A DNA stretch of 64,000 nt. Origin: Candidatus Faecousia faecavium. GTDB lineage: Bacteria; Bacillota; Clostridia; Oscillospirales; Oscillospiraceae. The stretch covers positions 62,001 to 126,000 of the forward strand of contig DVGO01000013.1 of assembly GCA_018712645.1 (NCBI GenBank), in the 5' to 3' direction. The notes under the pieces were generated by a model. That model saw only the letters and a list, made by a program, of their open reading frames with translations, was not told the DNA's origin and made no database searches. The translations under genes were made by a program, and so were the position numbers. Each line of letters opens with the position of its first letter. Position 1 is the stretch's first letter. Shown here piece after piece: positions 60,423 to 64,000 of the stretch.

Positions 60423-61532
60423 ATGAACATCGGATTGCTGGGCTTCGGCGTGGTCGGCCGGGGTGTCTACGAGATTGCCAATTCCCGAAAGGACATGCAT
60501 GTGACCAAGGTACTGTGCCTGGAAGATATTACCCTGCCCGATGCCCAGGCGGTGAAGGACTTTGGTGAAATTCTGAAGGACGACACCATTGATACCGTGG
60601 TGGAAGCCATGGGTGGTCTGCGTCCTTCTTACTCTTTTGTCCGTGCCGCTTTGGAGGCAGGAAAAAATGTGGTGACTTCCAACAAGGCGCTGGTGTGCAC
60701 CTACTATGACGACCTGATTCCCCTGGCGGAGAAAATGGGCGTAAAATTCCGCTGCACCGCAGCGGTGGGCGGCGGCATCGGATGGCTCAGCGAGCTGGAG
60801 CGCAGCCGCCGGGTGCAGAACATTCAGGAAGTTGGGGGCATTATGAACGGCACCTGCAACTACATCCTGGACAACATGACCCGCTTTGGCCTGGACTACA
60901 GCGATGCTTTGAAGCAGGCCCAGAAACTGGGCTACGCCGAGGCCAACCCGGCAACGGACGTAGACGGCATCGACACCTGGCATAAGGTGATTCTGTCTTC
61001 CAACATTGCCTTCGGCGTTTCCATGGATAAGGAAACCGTTCCCGTGGCTGGCATCGCCAATATCCAGGCGGAGGACGTGGCAAACTTCACCGCCCACGGC
61101 CTGGTGTGCAAGCTGATCTCCACCGGCAAACGCACCGAAAAGGGCTACAGCGTGTATGTCCAGCCTACTCTGGTTTCCCAGGGTACCCCGGAATCTGCAG
61201 TGCCCCTGAACTACAACCTGATTACCTTCATCGGCGAAACCTCCGACCGGATGAGCTTCTACGGTCAGGGTGCAGGCCGGTATCCCACCGCATATAATGT
61301 AGTCGAGGATCTGGTGGATGTCCTGTCCGGCAAGGGTTTCTATGCCCCCTATGGCGAAACCGTGACTGCGGACAACAGCGCCGCCATGCGCTACTATGTC
61401 CGCGGGCCCTGGAATGGTGCAGTGGAAGAAACCTGGGGCAGCGCGGTGATTACCGCTCCTGTCAGCGTTTCCCAGATGCATAATTGGTATAAGGAAAATC
61501 CCGGCGCCTTCCTGGCGGCGATTTGGGAATAA
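60423..61532 (+). CDS. hom: Homoserine dehydrogenase
   Basis: This 369-residue enzyme reduces aspartate semialdehyde to homoserine. It has the NAD(P) fold GLLGFGVVGRGVYE (4-17), TSNKALV, the substrate motif GIMNGTCNYILDNM and the catalytic region LGYAEANPATDVDGIDTWHKV with Asp and Lys. The usual C-terminal ACT domain of about 80 residues is absent, so threonine feedback through this enzyme is less likely. GGAGGATGCGTT precedes the ATG. Confidence 0.95.
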   Translation: MNIGLLGFGVVGRGVYEIANSRKDMHVTKVLCLEDITLPDAQAVKDFGEILKDDTIDTVVEAMGGLRPSYSFVRAALEAGKNVVTSNKALVCTYYDDLIPLAEKMGVKFRCTAAVGGGIGWLSELERSRRVQNIQEVGGIMNGTCNYILDNMTRFGLDYSDALKQAQKLGYAEANPATDVDGIDTWHKVILSSNIAFGVSMDKETVPVAGIANIQAEDVANFTAHGLVCKLISTGKRTEKGYSVYVQPTLVSQGTPESAVPLNYNLITFIGETSDRMSFYGQGAGRYPTAYNVVEDLVDVLSGKGFYAPYGETVTADNSAAMRYYVRGPWNGAVEETWGSAVITAPVSVSQMHNWYKENPGAFLAAIWE

Positions 61533-61560
61533 CCCCATTGTAAGAGAGGAATAAGAAAGC

Positions 61561-62880
61561 ATGAAAGTTGTCAAATTCGGCGGCTCCTCCATGGCCGATG
61601 CCGGTCAGTACCGCAAGGTGCGGGACATTCTGATGGCCGACCCGGAGCGCAAAGTCGTCATTGTATCTGCTGCAGGCAAGCGTTTCAGCGGTGACCACAA
61701 GCTGACGGACCTGCTGTACCTGTGCCACGCCCATGTGGAATATGGTGTGGATTGCAGCGCGATTTTTGATCTGATCGCCTCCCGCTACCTGGATATCCGG
61801 GATGAGCTGGGGTTGAATCTGCAGCTGGAACCGGAACTGATGGAACTGAAGAAGCGGCTGGACGCCAAATCCGTCACCCGGGATGAGCTGGTCAGCCGGG
61901 GCGAATATTTCTCCGCCAAGCTGATGGCGGCCTACCTGGGCTTCCAGTTTGTGGACGCTGCCGACTGGGTGAAATTCAACCTGGACGGCACCGTGAATCA
62001 GGAAGAAACCTATGCCGCTCTGCGCTTCCATGTGCTGGAAGGCTACGGCGCGGTGATTCCTGGTTTCTACGGCTCCATGCCCGACGGAACCATCCGGACC
62101 TTCTCCCGGGGCGGCAGTGACATTACCGGCTCCCTGGCAGCAGCAGCCCTGGATGCAGATGTGTATGAAAACTGGACCGATGTTTCCGGCATCCTCATGG
62201 CCGATCCCCGGATTGTGGACGATCCCCAGGCTATCCCGGAAGTGACCTATGACGAGCTGCGGGAGCTGAGCTATTCCGGTGCACAGGTGCTCCACGAAGA
62301 TTCCATTTTCCCGGTGCGGGAAAAGAATATCCCCGTGAACATCCGCAACACCAACGACCCCGAAGCCCCCGGCACCATGATTCAGGCCTCCTTTGAAGGC
62401 GACCATGATCCGGAGCGGTTCATCACCGGCATCACCGGCAAGAAGGACTTCTCCATCATCTCCCTGTCCAAGCGGGGCATGTCCAACCAGGTTGGTGTCC
62501 TGCGCCGGGTGCTTACCGTACTGGAACGGCACAACATCAGCGTGGACTATGTGCCCAACGGCATTGACAATGTTTCCGTGGTGCTTCCTACCTCCGCAGT
62601 AGAGAAAGACCTGTATACCATTATGGCAGAGATTCAGAAAGAGGCGGAGCCGGATACCCTGGATGTCCACCACCAGATTGCGGTGGTTGCTGCCGTAGGC
62701 CGAAAAATGGCCTTCCGTCCCGGTATTTCCGGTAAGATCTTTGCTGCGCTGGGCGAGTCCGGCATCAATATCCGAATGATTAACCAGGGCCCCGACGAAT
62801 TGAACATCATCTTCGGCGTGGACAACAAGGATTTCAAGCAAGCCATCCGGGTGCTGTACAACAGCTTCGTGACCAAATAA
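61561..62880 (+). CDS. Aspartate kinase
   Basis: This 439-residue enzyme starts the aspartate family pathway. It has the N-terminal VVKFGGSSMADA, the kinase motifs TRDELVSRGEYFSAKLMAAYL and TFSRGGSDITGSLAA, and a C-terminal pair of ACT domains (about 295-439; NIRMINQGPDELNIIFGVDNKDF). The ACT pair would bind lysine or threonine as feedback inhibitor, and which one is not readable. It lies 28 bp after hom with GAGAGGAATAAGAAAGC upstream. Confidence 0.95.
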   Translation: MKVVKFGGSSMADAGQYRKVRDILMADPERKVVIVSAAGKRFSGDHKLTDLLYLCHAHVEYGVDCSAIFDLIASRYLDIRDELGLNLQLEPELMELKKRLDAKSVTRDELVSRGEYFSAKLMAAYLGFQFVDAADWVKFNLDGTVNQEETYAALRFHVLEGYGAVIPGFYGSMPDGTIRTFSRGGSDITGSLAAAALDADVYENWTDVSGILMADPRIVDDPQAIPEVTYDELRELSYSGAQVLHEDSIFPVREKNIPVNIRNTNDPEAPGTMIQASFEGDHDPERFITGITGKKDFSIISLSKRGMSNQVGVLRRVLTVLERHNISVDYVPNGIDNVSVVLPTSAVEKDLYTIMAEIQKEAEPDTLDVHHQIAVVAAVGRKMAFRPGISGKIFAALGESGINIRMINQGPDELNIIFGVDNKDFKQAIRVLYNSFVTK

Positions 62881-62911
62881 TTCCATCCTTATTTTATAGG
62901 AGGTCTGTACT

Positions 62912-63916
62912 ATGAAAACTTATACCGTAGCCGTCCTGGGTGCAACCGGCGCCGTGGGACAGGAAATGATCAAAGTTCTCCAGGAGCGCAATTTCCCCGT
63001 GGGCAAGCTGGTTCCTCTGGCTTCTGCACGCAGCGCCGGCAAGACTGTGAAATTTGCCGGTCAGGATGTGACCATCCAGGAAGCATGTGATTCCGCCTTT
63101 GAAGGTGTGGATATTGTCCTGGGTGCGGCGGAGAATGATATCGCCAAGCAGTTTGCTCCCGCCATTGTCAAGGCCGGCGCTGTGTTTGTGGATAATTCTT
63201 CCGCTTTCCGCCTGGACCCCAATGTGCCCCTGATCGTGCCCGAGGTAAACCCGGAAGATGTGAAGAATCACAAGGGCATTATCTCCAACCCCAACTGCTC
63301 TACCATTATCACCATCACTGCTGTCAATGCCCTGAACTCCATTGCCCCCATCCGCACCATGACTGCTTCTACTTACCAGGCGGTGTCCGGCGCCGGTGCC
63401 GGCGGCCCCATCGAACTGATGAACGAGGTGGAAGCCATCCGGGAAGGCAAGACCTATGAACCCAAGGTGTTCTCTCACCAGATTGCCTACAACCTGATCC
63501 CCCAGATCGGCGGCGAGCAGTTTGAAGGCTACACCAGCGAAGAAATGAAGATGCAGAACGAAGGCCGGAAGATCATGCACCTGCCGGAACTGAAGGTCAG
63601 CTGCACCTGCGTCCGTGTTCCTGTGGTTCGCAGCCACTCCATTTCCGTCAGCTGCCACTTTGACGTGCCGGTGACCGTGGAGCAGGCCCGGGAAGTGATT
63701 GCCAAGGCCCCTGGCTGCAAGCTGGTGGATGACCTGGGCAATAAGCGTTACCCCATGCCCCTGGAGACTTCCGACCAGGATATCGTCTTTGTGGGCCGGA
63801 TTCGTCCCGACCTGACCGACGACAACGGCCTGTGCCTGTGGTGCTGCGGTGACCAGGTCCGTAAGGGCGCTGCCACCAATGCCATCCAGATTGCCGAACT
63901 GCTGATTCGGGAGTAA
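62912..63916 (+). CDS. asd: Aspartate-semialdehyde dehydrogenase
   Basis: This 334-residue enzyme has the N-terminal Rossmann motif VLGATGAVGQEM (8-19), VDNSSAFR, the catalytic cysteine in SNPNCSTI (C129) and the active-site region TYQAVSGAGAGGPIELMNE. It links aspartyl phosphate to lysine, methionine and threonine synthesis. TAGGAGGTCTGTACT precedes the ATG. It closes the hom-ask-asd operon. Confidence 0.97.
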   Translation: MKTYTVAVLGATGAVGQEMIKVLQERNFPVGKLVPLASARSAGKTVKFAGQDVTIQEACDSAFEGVDIVLGAAENDIAKQFAPAIVKAGAVFVDNSSAFRLDPNVPLIVPEVNPEDVKNHKGIISNPNCSTIITITAVNALNSIAPIRTMTASTYQAVSGAGAGGPIELMNEVEAIREGKTYEPKVFSHQIAYNLIPQIGGEQFEGYTSEEMKMQNEGRKIMHLPELKVSCTCVRVPVVRSHSISVSCHFDVPVTVEQAREVIAKAPGCKLVDDLGNKRYPMPLETSDQDIVFVGRIRPDLTDDNGLCLWCCGDQVRKGAATNAIQIAELLIRE

Positions 63917-63948
63917 TTCTTCTATATATAAAATAGAATCGACATGCC

Positions 63949-63976
63949 GCCCCGGAGAGGATTCTCCGGGGTGGTT
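63949..63976 (+). terminator. Terminator of hom-ask-asd
   Basis: A 9-bp stem CCCCGGAGA/TCTCCGGGG, loop GGAT, then TGGTTTT. A TATAAT at 63988-63993 after it may belong to the next gene outside the window. Confidence 0.85.
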
Positions 63977-64000
63977 TTGCTGCTGTGGTATAATTTTCCA

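Overview
The window reads as chromosome of a GC-rich (mid to upper 50s % by eye), strictly anaerobic, spore-forming or formerly spore-forming Clostridia member, most likely of the Oscillospiraceae/Ruminococcaceae group. The pointers are RnfC, a SpoIIE-family protein, an Na+-pumping oxaloacetate decarboxylase next to ATP-dependent PEP carboxykinase, TAXI-type TRAP transport, the GlgC/GlgD/GlgA glycogen set, strong AGGAGG ribosome binding sites and several TTG/GTG starts. I see no rRNA, insertion sequence, prophage, integrase or CRISPR array. The genus is inference only.

Layout. 1-1.2 kb: the 5' part of rnfC, cut by the window edge. 1.6-4.8 kb: a UroD-type methyltransferase, a heavily folded intergenic island, a small ABC_trans_CmpB-type membrane protein, tRNA-Met and tRNA-Glu with no spacer, TraX, and a 50-residue membrane peptide. 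4.9-8 kb: a minus-strand operon (CYTH, sugar acetyltransferase, 3'-5' exonuclease, aminotransferase). 8.1-11.2 kb: spoIIE and a DUF421/DUF4363 pair. 11.7-17.2 kb: pckA, oadA, oadG, a double-biotin carrier and oadB. 17.6-21 kb: TAXI receptor, fused TRAP permease and a small tail gene. 21-28.7 kb: DUF2207-like and DUF3810 membrane proteins, rsmG, rpsO, pnp and two small DNA-binding proteins. 28.5-35.5 kb: a GH13 glycosidase with a Cys-rich 57-residue partner, a sigma/anti-sigma pair, aspS and a large membrane protein. 35.7-47 kb: DUF1836 regulator, DegV, an operon with cca, PlsC, glyS, a CBS protein, two lipoproteins, and mgtE behind a leader peptide. 47-52 kb: a GNAT enzyme behind a candidate attenuator, then glgC-glgD-glgA. 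52-57 kb: MarR with a divergent sodium symporter, a translational GTPase fused to a Rae1-like RNase, PsiE. 57-64 kb: the aspartate-family pathway as divergent thrC-thrB and hom-ask-asd units.

How the genes fit together. PckA and the decarboxylase would turn PEP into pyruvate through oxaloacetate while recycling CO2, giving ATP plus Na+ export. Rnf could also charge the membrane, and the TRAP and SSS transporters would spend that gradient. Ask, Asd, Hom, ThrB and ThrC make up the whole route from aspartate to threonine.

The most unusual item is the 849-residue protein at 54081-56630. A full-length Tet(M)/EF-G-like GTPase carries a C-terminal NYN/YacP domain resembling Rae1, the RNase that cuts mRNA in the ribosomal A site. 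Other items worth checking are the structured island at 2623-2925, the uORF before mgtE, the terminator-gated leader before the GNAT gene, the hairpin that buries the DUF421 start, and the tandem-biotin carrier.
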